Source: an uncultured Atopobium sp.
GTDB taxonomy: Bacteria; Actinomycetota; Coriobacteriia; Coriobacteriales; Atopobiaceae
DNA length: 13,047 nt
Direction of reading: 5' to 3'
Assembly: GCA_946647055.1 (NCBI GenBank)
Contig: CAMPCT010000042.1
Coordinates: forward strand, 1-13,047
This document shows, in pieces, positions 6,434 to 13,047 of the stretch. Numbering within the stretch: position 1 is the first letter of the stretch; every line of letters begins with the position of its first letter. The position numbers were made by a program, and so were the translations under genes. The notes under the pieces were generated by a model. It saw only the letters and a list, made by a program, of their open reading frames with translations, was not told the origin of the DNA and made no database searches.

Positions 6434-7004
6434 GAGACCTCACCAGCCTGTAGGTCGAGAGCGCGGCCTTGACCGAGTCGGGCAGGAACGCGCTGCCGAG
6501 ATCGGAGAGCGCCGAGCCGGAGTAGGAGATGGAGACGCCACCTGCCGTCTCCTGCGAGACGCCATAGGTGGTCATCGCCACCGATGCCATGACGCGCTGC
6601 ACGACCACGCCCATCAGGTCGGGGCATGCCGCGACGTCGTAGCCTGCCACGTAGTCGATGACCACGTTGCCGAGGCCGCACGTCTTGTGCGCGAGGCGCA
6701 CGCGACCGCGACGGTTGGAGCCGGTGACGGTGACGTCCTCGCCGCCCACCGTGGCCGACGTGACCGACGCGAGAGCGTTGGTCGGGAGCCAGATGTCACC
6801 GGCCTCACCGTCGAGCGTGATGGAGCAGTCGAGCACCGGTGCCACGTGCCAGCCGCAATAGGCACGGATGGCAGCGGAGGCCGATGCGATGGCTGGCTCG
6901 ATGCGGGCGTCGCCGGCGTAGCGGTTGTTGGTTGCTGCGTTGAAGTCGGAGACGGTGATGAGGTCGGGCAGCTCGTCGACCTCGTATCCCCACGGAGTCA
7001 GCAT
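6423..7004 (-). CDS. Head-tail connector (adaptor), gp6/gp15-like
   Basis: A 193-residue protein immediately after the capsid region, where the adaptor ring that binds the portal is encoded in siphophages of the HK97/SPP1 type. The N-terminal half fits the family: LITVSDFNAATNN, then a helical stretch with ARIEPAIASASAAIRAYCGWH (33-53), where adaptors carry the 'I..aI..YCgw' helix. A beta-rich middle follows (ITLDGEAGDIWLP, VIDYVAGYDV) and then a helix near VVQRVMASVAMTTYGV. The start has AGAGGAGG five bases upstream, and the preceding gene's stop overlaps that site. Its end overlaps the next gene by 11 bases. The assignment rests on family character and gene order and is fairly secure. Confidence 0.87.
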   Translation of the reverse strand: MLTPWGYEVDELPDLITVSDFNAATNNRYAGDARIEPAIASASAAIRAYCGWHVAPVLDCSITLDGEAGDIWLPTNALASVTSATVGGEDVTVTGSNRRGRVRLAHKTCGLGNVVIDYVAGYDVAACPDLMGVVVQRVMASVAMTTYGVSQETAGGVSISYSGSALSDLGSAFLPDSVKAALSTYRLVRSHAA

Positions 7005-7015
7005 CGATGCCTCCT

Positions 7016-7180
7016 CTACTTGTTCTCGGTCTTGCGTGCCTTGTTGGCTGTGGTGCGGCGCTTGGTCGGCGTCTTCTTGGGAGCCGCCTTCGGCTCGTCC
7101 ACCAGAACGTGGTCTTCGGGCTGCTCGCCCTCCTCGTACTGGTAGGTGCTGCCGTTGGGAGCGCGGTAGATGCGGAGCAT
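7016..7180 (-). CDS. Small basic protein between capsid and neck genes, function unknown
   Basis: A 54-residue reading frame starting ATG at 7180 and ending TAG at 7016-7018. GGGAGG lies about five bases upstream of the start, and the stop abuts the ribosome binding site of the next gene, so it fits the operon's spacing. The N-terminal half (MLRIYRAPNGSTYQYEEGEQ) is polar and could form a small beta structure. From residue 30 it is Lys/Arg/Ala/Pro-rich (KAAPKKTPTKRRTT), like histone-H1-type tails. Small proteins in this position are common in actinophage head clusters, sometimes as head accessory proteins. No motif identifies this one. It is too small to place in a family by eye. The reading frame itself is well supported. 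Confidence 0.75.
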   Translation of the reverse strand: MLRIYRAPNGSTYQYEEGEQPEDHVLVDEPKAAPKKTPTKRRTTANKARKTENK

Positions 7181-7201
7181 GGTGACCTCCCTGTCAGCGG
7201 T

Positions 7202-7221
7202 GGGGCCGCTCGCGCGGCCCC
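7202..7221 (-). other. Stable GC-rich hairpin with GNRA tetraloop after the capsid gene
   Basis: In the gap between the capsid stop and the next gene, the message folds into a perfect 8-bp stem (GGGGCCGC paired with GCGGCCCC) closed by a GCGA loop, which fits the GNRA pattern. No T-run follows on the transcript strand, so it is not a standard rho-independent terminator. Known roles of such hairpins include blocking 3' exonucleases and marking processing points. A role in keeping capsid message more abundant than downstream messages is inference. Confidence 0.6.
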
Positions 7222-7232
7222 TTCGCGGTCAC

Positions 7233-8390
7233 TTAGGAAGCGGCCTCGGTAATCTTGACGAACGCCTTCGGGTAGCGGACGGCGAGCGCGAGGCGCTCCT
7301 CGACAACGACCGTGACGCGGTTGTAGATGGCATCGTCGTGGTCACCGGTGTGGACCTCGATGCGAGCGCCCTCGCCAGCCTTGGTCACGACGGTCGCGCC
7401 CTGCTTGAAGGCGCCGACGAGGACGGTGCCGGCGGTGACGTTGGGAGTGACGATGGTGTCGAGGCCCCAGATGCCGGGCTGGATGGTGGCCTGACCGTTG
7501 CCATGGGGGCCATAGAAGAAGCCGCCGCCGACGTACTCGTTGGAGCCGCTGGCGGTCTTGAGCTTGCGGAGGATGGCGTAGTCGGTCGGGTTGATGATGA
7601 TGGCGTCTGCGTTGAAGCGGGTGTCCTTCTTGACGTCCATGATGGCGTCGAGGATGACGTCGGGGTTGACGTTGCCGTTGTGGGCGTAGGTCTTCGCGCC
7701 GATGCCGGACGTGGCGGCGAGCGTGGTCAGCAGGTAGTCCTCGACGGCAGCGTCAAGCTCGTAGAGGCCCCTGTTGTTGAGCGCGGTCGCGAGGTAGGGG
7801 TTGTCCTCGAGCAGCTCGTCGGTCTCGTAGAACCAGCCAGCGATCTTCTGCAGGGGCTTGGTGACGGTGCCCTCCACGATGTGGAACTGGGGCTTTGCTG
7901 CGGCCTCGTTGACGCCCTTGGGGCTGGGTGCGGAGTTGTCCTCCTTGGCACCCAGCGTGAAGAACGTGATGGCGTTGCCGGAAATCTGCTCGGAACCGAA
8001 GAGCCCGCGCACCGCGAGGTCGCGCAGACCCTGGTCGGCCACGTCGGTCGAGTAGGTATAGACGGTCTGGGAGACCTGCGGGTCGGTGTACGCCTTGAAA
8101 CCGTACTCGGTGCCAGCGGTCTTGGCAGCGCCGTTGCGGATGGCGGTCAGGTCGAGGTTCTTGAGCGCGTACTCGCCGATGGTCTTGGCCTCGGTGATGG
8201 GTTCCATGGGCTTCTCCTCCTTGGGATTGCTAAGAGACTTGATGAGGGAGTCGGCCTCGTCGGCCTGCTCCTTGGCCTCGGTCGCGGCCTTGAACTCGGC
8301 GATGGCAGAGGACAGGGCCTCGGCATCGTCGGCGTCCTTGGCCTCGACCAGCGCCGCCTTGGCGGCGTCGAGGCGCTCGTTGATGGTCAT
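7233..8390 (-). CDS. Major capsid protein, HK97 fold
   Basis: The main shell protein of the icosahedral head, 385 residues. Residues 1-55 are a charged helical segment (delta-like domain, usually a built-in scaffold removed by the prohead protease). The body shows family features: QVSQTVYTYSTDVADQGLRD region, IVEGTVTKPLQKIAGWFYET (the extended arm and backbone helix), DELLEDNPYL, VEDYLLTT, ADAIIINPTDYAILRKLK, GLDTIVTPNVTAGTVLVGAF and a final VVVEERLALAVRYPKAFVKI, typical of HK97-fold capsids. The ATG has AAGGAGA with suitable spacing, and the protease stop codon lies within that site. A second ATG at codon 62 carries an even stronger ribosome binding site and could yield a 324-residue form without the delta region. 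A stable hairpin follows the stop. Confidence 0.95.
   Translation of the reverse strand: MTINERLDAAKAALVEAKDADDAEALSSAIAEFKAATEAKEQADEADSLIKSLSNPKEEKPMEPITEAKTIGEYALKNLDLTAIRNGAAKTAGTEYGFKAYTDPQVSQTVYTYSTDVADQGLRDLAVRGLFGSEQISGNAITFFTLGAKEDNSAPSPKGVNEAAAKPQFHIVEGTVTKPLQKIAGWFYETDELLEDNPYLATALNNRGLYELDAAVEDYLLTTLAATSGIGAKTYAHNGNVNPDVILDAIMDVKKDTRFNADAIIINPTDYAILRKLKTASGSNEYVGGGFFYGPHGNGQATIQPGIWGLDTIVTPNVTAGTVLVGAFKQGATVVTKAGEGARIEVHTGDHDDAIYNRVTVVVEERLALAVRYPKAFVKITEAAS
8205..8222 (-). promoter_or_regulatory. Possible internal ribosome binding site and start inside the capsid gene
   Basis: An AAGGAGG Shine-Dalgarno at 8216-8222 lies eight bases before an in-frame ATG (8205-8207, codon 62 of the capsid gene). 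Initiation here would give a 324-residue capsid subunit starting MEPITEAK, without the helical delta region. The same bases encode Lys-Glu-Glu-Lys, a sequence that produces AAGGAGGAG by codon choice alone, so the site may be accidental. That use is not shown by the sequence. Confidence 0.4.
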
Positions 8391-8399
8391 GTGTTCTCC

Positions 8400-9131
8400 T
8401 TACTGTCGAAGCAGTCGGTCAGCCTCGTCCTTGAGCTGCGCGAGCGCGGCCTTTGCCGTCGAATCCTCGCCCTTGGCCTCTTCAGGCTCCTCGGGCTTGT
8501 CCTCCGGTTCCGGCTCCGGCTCGTCCTGCTCGTCACCGATGAGTGACTGGACGATGGTCTCGATTTGGTTGGCCATGTCGAGCACGCGCCGCAGCTCGTC
8601 CTCGTCAGCCTTGGAGTTGCGGCGCCCGCTCTTGACCTCGACGGGCGCTGACTTGACGCCGGTCACGACGGCGCGCTGGTTGGCTGGCACTTGAACGACA
8701 CTGACTTCAAACAGGTCCAACTTGCGCAACTCGTACGCCTCGCCGCCGCCATCCAGCTCCACGGTGCCGGCGTCGATGACCTGGTATGCGAACGAGAACT
8801 GGTAGAGGCGGCCCTCTTGCACTAGCTTGCGGACGTACTGGGCCTTCTCGTTGTCGGCATCGAACTCGCAGCGGACGAACAGGCCGCGCTCGTCCTCGTG
8901 AGCCTCCACGACCTTGCCGATGTTGTACTCGGGGTCTTCCGTGCTGTGGCCATAGAGCAGCGGGATGGGCTTGCCGCTCTCCTCCCATGCCTTGAGGGTG
9001 TCGGCGAACGCACCGGCCTTGATGACGTCCCCGTAGGAGTCGGGGATTCGGTCGAACGTCGCAGCGTACCCCTCGACGATGCCGTCGGCGGGCATGTCGG
9101 CGGCACCTGCCGCCATCTTGTACTTGGGCAT
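8400..9131 (-). CDS. Prohead maturation protease (S78 family)
   Basis: A serine protease that trims capsid subunits inside the prohead during maturation. The open frame reaches further upstream, but MPKYKMAAG is preferred as the start (243 residues). The longer version would run into the portal coding region, while this ATG has GAAAGG seven bases upstream and lies just after the portal stop. From this start the conserved elements are GYAATFDRIPDSYGDVIKAG (21-40), LLYGH with candidate catalytic H62, QFSFAY with candidate nucleophile S113, and DLFEVSVVQVPAN (140-152) with E142. The order and spacing agree with HK97-type proteases. The last ~50 residues are highly acidic and Pro/Glu-rich, then helical, possibly a scaffold-like tail. 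The gene directly precedes the capsid gene, as usual. Confidence 0.93.
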   Translation of the reverse strand: MPKYKMAAGAADMPADGIVEGYAATFDRIPDSYGDVIKAGAFADTLKAWEESGKPIPLLYGHSTEDPEYNIGKVVEAHEDERGLFVRCEFDADNEKAQYVRKLVQEGRLYQFSFAYQVIDAGTVELDGGGEAYELRKLDLFEVSVVQVPANQRAVVTGVKSAPVEVKSGRRNSKADEDELRRVLDMANQIETIVQSLIGDEQDEPEPEPEDKPEEPEEAKGEDSTAKAALAQLKDEADRLLRQ

Positions 9132-9138
9132 CTTGTTG

Positions 9139-9144
9139 CCTTTC
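9139..9144 (-). promoter_or_regulatory. Ribosome binding site deciding the prohead protease start
   Basis: GAAAGG lies seven bases before the ATG at 9131, in the short gap after the portal TAG stop. No comparable site precedes the longer in-frame start at 9218, which would overlap the portal gene by about 70 bases. This site therefore fixes the protease N-terminus as MPKYKMAAG. Confidence 0.65.
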
Positions 9145-9147
9145 TCT

Positions 9148-11136
9148 CTAGGGAATCTCGATGTCCACGGCGCATTGGCATCCAGCCACCTCGTCCACGT
9201 CGAGCGCGTCTGCGTCACCTGGCCACATCGCGCCGTTGCTGAATGGCTCGGAATACGGCACGGTCTCTCCGTTCATCGATGCGTGGCTCGGCCTCGGGTT
9301 GCCGGACGTGACCACCCACGTCTTGGTGGCCCCTCGCCTCGGGGCCGTCTGGCGCACGACCTCGAGCGCCATCCAGCCAGCGACTGCCACGGCCAGAGCG
9401 CCGCCGCCGGAGATGGAGCGGGTCGACTCGGCGTCATCGAAGACGTCGCGTGGCGTGACCTCGGTCTCCTCGTCCTCGACCACCTCGACCAGACGGTCGC
9501 GGGTGGTCTGGTTGACCCAGCGTGCGCGGCGCTTGCACATGGAGCGGATGTAGGCGTTGGTGCGCCGTGCCGAGAACTTGCTGGCGTCCGTGCCGAGGTC
9601 ATCGACTGCACGGAGCGCGGATGCCTCGCCGATTCTCATAGAGACGGCGAAGAGGTCATCCTCCAGCTCTCTGTCCCAGCGCTCGGAGTCCCACCATGCG
9701 GGGTCACCGTCGGCCTTCACGGCCTTGCCCTTGCTGGCCCCGATCTTCGGCAGCACGCTCTTTGCCTGCCGCTCGAAGAACCTTGCAAGCACGTCGGCCA
9801 CCTCGCGCTGCTCCTCGTCGGTGGCGAGCGCCTTGTGGCGGTGGCCTTCGTGGCCCTTGCACTCGGCGCAGCCGCACTCCTTGGTCGGGGCTGGCAGCGA
9901 GTGGCGGTCGATGGTCGGGTCGGTGTCTCGCGGCGATGCGAGACCGCCCTCGACAACGTTGAGCGGGACGATTAGCTCGTCAGCGCCCTCGATTTTCGGC
10001 AAGTTGAACATGGCACGAGCCTCGTCGCGGGTCATCCACGGGCCGCCGACGGCAGACTGGATGACCGCCGCCCTCTCCTCGAAGCTGCCCTGCAGCTTGA
10101 CGCTGAGGTCGTACTCGAGGTAGTGGCCCTCTGGTTCGTTGACTCGCGGCAGCAGTATGGCGTTGAGGCGGTCGGTGACCTGCATCAGCGTGGGTGCGAG
10201 CGTGTCGTTGTACAGCGCCCTCGCATTCTCCTTGGCCGATGCGTAGGTCTGGCCGGAACCAGGCCACACCAGCGCGGGGTTGACGTGGTAGACCGCAGCG
10301 ACGTCCTCGCGCCCGAGGCGCTTGGCCTCCGACCACTCGGCGTCGTGCGCCGAGAACGGGACGGTGCGAATCTCCATGCCGTCCTCGAGGATGGGCATCT
10401 TGCCGCCCTGCGATGCGGTGCGACCGCCCCACGACTCGTCCCACGACTGGCGGAAACGCTCGAATGCCTCGTCCGTCCAATCCTCGACGTCGGCGGGCCT
10501 GCGGATGTAGGCGTTGAACCTACCGCCGTTGCGCCACATCTGGCGTCGGAACGTGTTGCTCTCGACCTGCTCGTGCAGCACGTCGGCGAGCGCCTCGACG
10601 GGCGAGCATTGACGCGAGACGTCGGCTGGGTCGTAGCCATGAAAGTAGATGAACCTTTCCGCAGGGATGGCCACCTTGCGCCCGTTGTCGCTCTGGACGT
10701 AGATGGCCTCCGGTGCGAAGGGGTTGCTCCCCTCGTAGCCGACCACCCACCGCGCGGGGATGGGCTGCAGACGCCATCCGGAGTCGGCGTCGGCGTCCGG
10801 CACCAAGATGGAGACGTGGCGGTCGTAGAGGTAGAGGTCACCGTAGATGCGCCTCTTCAGCTCGTAGGCCGTCATGTCGGGGTTTGGATGCTCGAGCAGC
10901 AGCGCGGCAGGCGAGTCGGTGACGCGCACTCGGTCGACGTCGCTCACCCTGTCGTAGACCTTGATGGGGACCTGCGCGGCGTTGTCGGTGAGGTAGCTGA
11001 CAACTGCGCGGAGGTTGGGCTGCGTGCGATAGAGCTGGTCGATGCCCATGTCGGCCACCGAGACGTGAGGCCCCATCGAGACCTGGTAGGTCAGCCTTGG
11101 CCGGAAGACGGCACGCAGGCTGTCGAAGATGCCCAT
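9148..11136 (-). CDS. Portal protein with C-terminal MuF-like minor head domain (fusion)
   Basis: A 662-residue fusion. Residues 1-400 have the features of an HK97-type portal, the dodecameric ring through which DNA enters and leaves the capsid: start MGIFDSLRAVFRP, then QPNLRAVVSYLTDNAAQVP (39-57), LLLEHPNPDMTAYELK (79-94), DLYLYDRHVSIL (100-111) and the clip/wing region around HVNPALVWPGSG (284-295). Residues 420-437 form a Cys/His-rich linker (C421, C423, C426, H429, H432, H434). Residues about 440-662 look like a MuF minor head protein, with KTWVVTSGNPRPSH (605-618), N622-G623 and a final CQC (653-655). HK97-like portals are usually about 400 residues, so the extra 230 are a genuine added domain. 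An ideal AAAGGAGG lies six bases before the ATG and overlaps the terminase stop region. Confidence 0.92.
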   Translation of the reverse strand: MGIFDSLRAVFRPRLTYQVSMGPHVSVADMGIDQLYRTQPNLRAVVSYLTDNAAQVPIKVYDRVSDVDRVRVTDSPAALLLEHPNPDMTAYELKRRIYGDLYLYDRHVSILVPDADADSGWRLQPIPARWVVGYEGSNPFAPEAIYVQSDNGRKVAIPAERFIYFHGYDPADVSRQCSPVEALADVLHEQVESNTFRRQMWRNGGRFNAYIRRPADVEDWTDEAFERFRQSWDESWGGRTASQGGKMPILEDGMEIRTVPFSAHDAEWSEAKRLGREDVAAVYHVNPALVWPGSGQTYASAKENARALYNDTLAPTLMQVTDRLNAILLPRVNEPEGHYLEYDLSVKLQGSFEERAAVIQSAVGGPWMTRDEARAMFNLPKIEGADELIVPLNVVEGGLASPRDTDPTIDRHSLPAPTKECGCAECKGHEGHRHKALATDEEQREVADVLARFFERQAKSVLPKIGASKGKAVKADGDPAWWDSERWDRELEDDLFAVSMRIGEASALRAVDDLGTDASKFSARRTNAYIRSMCKRRARWVNQTTRDRLVEVVEDEETEVTPRDVFDDAESTRSISGGGALAVAVAGWMALEVVRQTAPRRGATKTWVVTSGNPRPSHASMNGETVPYSEPFSNGAMWPGDADALDVDEVAGCQCAVDIEIP

Positions 11137-11148
11137 GGCATCCCTCCT

Positions 11149-12738
11149 TTATACGGTGCGAACGCCTCGCGATGCGTAGGCGGTGGGAACTCTCTTTGCT
11201 GGCTCCTGCTCGGGAACCTTCGTCTCGAGGCCGTGCGCGAGCGTCAGCGCCACGAGCGGGGAGACGTCCTCTCGGCTCTTGGCCCTGTCCCAAGCCCACG
11301 CGCCGTCACCGACCGGCCTCGTCGTGGCCACGTTGGCGGCGAGGTCGAGGACGGGCTGCGGTCGGTGCATCAGTCGGCATGCGTCGCTCTTGGTGTCCGG
11401 TGCCGATGCCGCGACGGCATCCCAGAGCCTGCCGCACCACGCGCCAAGGTCGCGGCCCACGCACTCGACCACCTCGACACCATCGATGGCGTTCACCAGC
11501 TCGATGATCGCGGAGGCCGGAGCGCCCCTGCCCTGCATCGCGACTCGGATGGGCTGCGGCCAGCCCTCGCGACCGACACGCTCGCGCAACCAGTCCACGA
11601 GCCAGCCGATGCCGTGGTCGTAGGCGATGACCTCGCCGTGGAGCAGGCCGTCGGAGCGCCTTCCGCAGACCGCGATTGCCGAATGCTGGCGGTCAGCGGC
11701 CACGTCGATGCCGAGCGAGAACGGCACGCCATCGGGGATGGCAGACGTCGCGTCGGTGCCGCCAGCCCACGAGTCATCGGGGAATGGTGGCTGCACGACC
11801 GCCTCGACCCATTGGCACAGGCACTCGGTCTTGAAGACGTCGGCGGGGTCGGTGGCCTGCGCGGCCCTCAGCTTGCGCTCCTGGATGAGCCAGCCCATCG
11901 AGGGGTTGGCCCACGCCCACGTCTCGGGGTCGGCGGGGTCTGCGTCGTGCGGTGCGCTCCACTCGAACCACCCGAGCGCGGAGTCACGGGCGTCTCCATC
12001 GTCGGGTCGGTCGGCCACGCCTCCGATGGCAGCGACGATGCCGTCGGGGTCACCGAGCGCGGCGTGCGCCTGCAGGCGCAGGTGCCGGAGAACGACCGAC
12101 GAGCCGTCACCGGCGTTGCTCATGCACCAGACGAGCGAGTTGTCGCGGGCCATGCCGGTCTTCGTGAGGGCGCCCCACGCCTCCCAGTCGCGGTGCTCGC
12201 GCAGCTCGTCCAAGAGGATGAGGTCTGCGCTCTTGCCACGTCCGGCACGTCGCGTCGACGCCTTGACTCGGTACTGCCGCCCGTTGGTGAGCTGCAGCCG
12301 CTTCGCGCCGTTCGTGTACCAGACGTGCTCGACCTCGGATGCGAGGTCGTGGTTGCCCTGCGCGAGGTCGACGCACATCGCCCAGGTGTCCTCGGCCTGC
12401 TCGAGGTCTTGGGCGGTGCCGAGCGTCAGATTGACGCCCAACACGTAGAGGAAGAACAGCGCCAAGACGCTGCCCATCGTGGTCTTGCCGTTCTGGCGTC
12501 CGATCTCGACCACCACGGTCTGGTAGCGCAGGTGCCACGATGCGTCGATGTCACCGACTATCTCGAGCGCGTGGACGAAGAGCCATCGCTGCCAAGGGAA
12601 GAGGCCTATGCCTAGGATGTCCTCGGCGAAGTCGATGACGTCGAATCCGAGCGTCGTGTCGCGCGTCAGCTCGCGCAGCGGGGGAGTGAAGACGCGCGGT
12701 GACTCGTGGCCTACCCTAGACGGCCTTGAGCTTGCCAT
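11149..12738 (-). CDS. Phage terminase large subunit (HK97-like packaging ATPase and nuclease)
   Basis: This is the 529-residue motor protein that cuts concatemeric phage DNA and pumps it through the portal into the prohead. The ATPase half shows a deviant Walker A, GRQNGKT (residues 80-86), and a Walker B of hydrophobic residues ending in acidic DE (ADLILLDELREH, 171-182, with D177 and E178). A coupling-motif region follows (SLVWCMSNAG, 201-210). The nuclease half shows SLGIDVAADRQHSAIAV (341-357), with D345 as the likely first metal ligand, and a late acidic residue in SREDVSPLVALTLAHG (D491). The length is normal for the family and no motif is missing. It starts inside the end of the small-subunit gene. 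Its TAA stop overlaps the ribosome binding site of the portal gene. Identification is firm; the exact start could be a little downstream. Confidence 0.95.
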   Translation of the reverse strand: MASSRPSRVGHESPRVFTPPLRELTRDTTLGFDVIDFAEDILGIGLFPWQRWLFVHALEIVGDIDASWHLRYQTVVVEIGRQNGKTTMGSVLALFFLYVLGVNLTLGTAQDLEQAEDTWAMCVDLAQGNHDLASEVEHVWYTNGAKRLQLTNGRQYRVKASTRRAGRGKSADLILLDELREHRDWEAWGALTKTGMARDNSLVWCMSNAGDGSSVVLRHLRLQAHAALGDPDGIVAAIGGVADRPDDGDARDSALGWFEWSAPHDADPADPETWAWANPSMGWLIQERKLRAAQATDPADVFKTECLCQWVEAVVQPPFPDDSWAGGTDATSAIPDGVPFSLGIDVAADRQHSAIAVCGRRSDGLLHGEVIAYDHGIGWLVDWLRERVGREGWPQPIRVAMQGRGAPASAIIELVNAIDGVEVVECVGRDLGAWCGRLWDAVAASAPDTKSDACRLMHRPQPVLDLAANVATTRPVGDGAWAWDRAKSREDVSPLVALTLAHGLETKVPEQEPAKRVPTAYASRGVRTV

Positions 12739-13012
12739 AGAGCCTGCCCCTCATGCCGTCCATCCGGCCAGCCTCGTCGGTCTCGGGCCTCTCCTTCGGT
12801 GGCCTGCCGCGCTTGGGAATGTCCACGATGCCCATGGCACCGAGGTACTTGAGCATCGTCGGCAGCGTCACGTTGTCGTGGTCTCCCATGGTGTCGGCAC
12901 GCTCGGCGAGCATGCGCACGGCCTCGATGGGAGCGGCGTGCAGCTTGCGGTCGATGATTCCCGCTGCGATTGCCGTCTTGATGGTGACCTCGACGCTCTC
13001 GACCATGCTCAT
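12716..13012 (-). CDS. Phage terminase small subunit (putative)
   Basis: A 98-residue, mostly helical protein placed directly before the large terminase, where the small subunit (DNA-recognition part of the packaging motor) normally lies. Residues about 5-30 and 48-62 look like paired amphipathic helices (VTLPTMLKYLGAMGI), resembling short actinophage small subunits. They are followed by a basic segment, KRGRPPKERPE, which contains an AT-hook-like RGRPPK. The start is ATG with AAAGG about six bases upstream; a second ATG two codons later (MSM) is possible. Its 3' end overlaps the large-subunit start by 23 bases, which implies translational coupling. The function rests on position and general character rather than on a diagnostic motif. 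A different small DNA-binding protein cannot be excluded. Confidence 0.7.
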   Translation of the reverse strand: MSMVESVEVTIKTAIAAGIIDRKLHAAPIEAVRMLAERADTMGDHDNVTLPTMLKYLGAMGIVDIPKRGRPPKERPETDEAGRMDGMRGRLYGKLKAV

Positions 13013-13047
13013 AGAGGCCCTTTCAATATGCCGGAGGGATAGACAGC

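Noticed and set aside
7202..7221. Hairpin as a rho-independent terminator
   Set aside because: The stem is strong but no T-run follows on the transcript strand, and the next genes clearly belong to the same operon.
7170..8546. A 458-residue plus-strand frame opposite the capsid gene
   Set aside because: Val/Gly/Leu/Asp-rich shadow of the certain capsid gene.
10123..12615. An 830-residue open frame on the plus strand opposite terminase and portal
   Set aside because: It mirrors the wobble bias of two certain minus-strand genes and shows no recognisable motif or domain.
13009..13047. Possible end of an upstream gene overlapping the small terminase start as ATGA
   Set aside because: The frame ending AVYPSGILKGPL then TGA is only 12 codons before the window edge, too short to judge. 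It fits the operon's style but is not reported as a gene.

Overview
The window is the structural (virion) gene block of a tailed temperate siphophage of the HK97-capsid type. Every recognisable gene lies on the minus strand, so the block reads from right to left. The DNA is high in GC, lysine is mostly AAG, Shine-Dalgarno sites are strong (AAGGAGG type), and TTG and GTG starts are used. Together with the protein style (GRQNGKT terminase, a tail hub with GRTWHG, a distal tail protein with a DYPHDYSHDYG motif) this suggests a prophage of a high-GC Gram-positive host, probably Actinomycetota. A gut Coriobacteriia-like host is possible but cannot be proved from this sequence.

Layout, right to left. 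DNA packaging: terminase small subunit (13012-12716) and large subunit (12738-11149). Head: portal fused to a MuF-like minor head domain (11136-9148), S78 prohead protease (9131-8400) and major capsid protein (8390-7233). A very stable GNRA-loop hairpin follows the capsid gene, then a 54-residue basic protein (7180-7016). Neck: adaptor (7004-6423), stopper or closure protein (6433-6095), HK97 gp10-like protein (6098-5835) and tail terminator (5847-5446). Tail: tube protein with a TTG start (5435-4845), tail assembly chaperones made as G and, by -1 frameshifting at GGGGGAA, as a G-T fusion (4807-4131), tape measure (4131-2227), distal tail protein (2234-1407) and tail hub (1422-142). Nearly all genes overlap or are separated by fewer than 40 bases, so they very probably form one late transcript with translational coupling. 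The longest gap is the 52 bases after the capsid gene. No rRNA, tRNA, CRISPR array, insertion sequence or rho-independent terminator was seen.

The left end is the most unusual part. The last ~42 codons of the tail-hub reading frame do not look like phage sequence. They read like the C-terminus of an M20-family metallopeptidase (GGAHQPDEF, with the metal-ligand His) and switch to AT-richer codons. About 40 bases downstream, with its own good ribosome binding site, begins a gene whose first 33 residues end in IDIHT, as expected of an amidohydrolase. The simplest reading is that the prophage ends abruptly inside its tail-hub gene and is joined in frame to a host metabolic operon, through a deletion, a rearrangement or an assembly chimera. 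The lysis, integration and tail-fibre genes expected beyond the hub are absent here. Beyond that, the block is a well-ordered, apparently intact phage morphogenesis cluster. I see no clearly new defence or other system in it.
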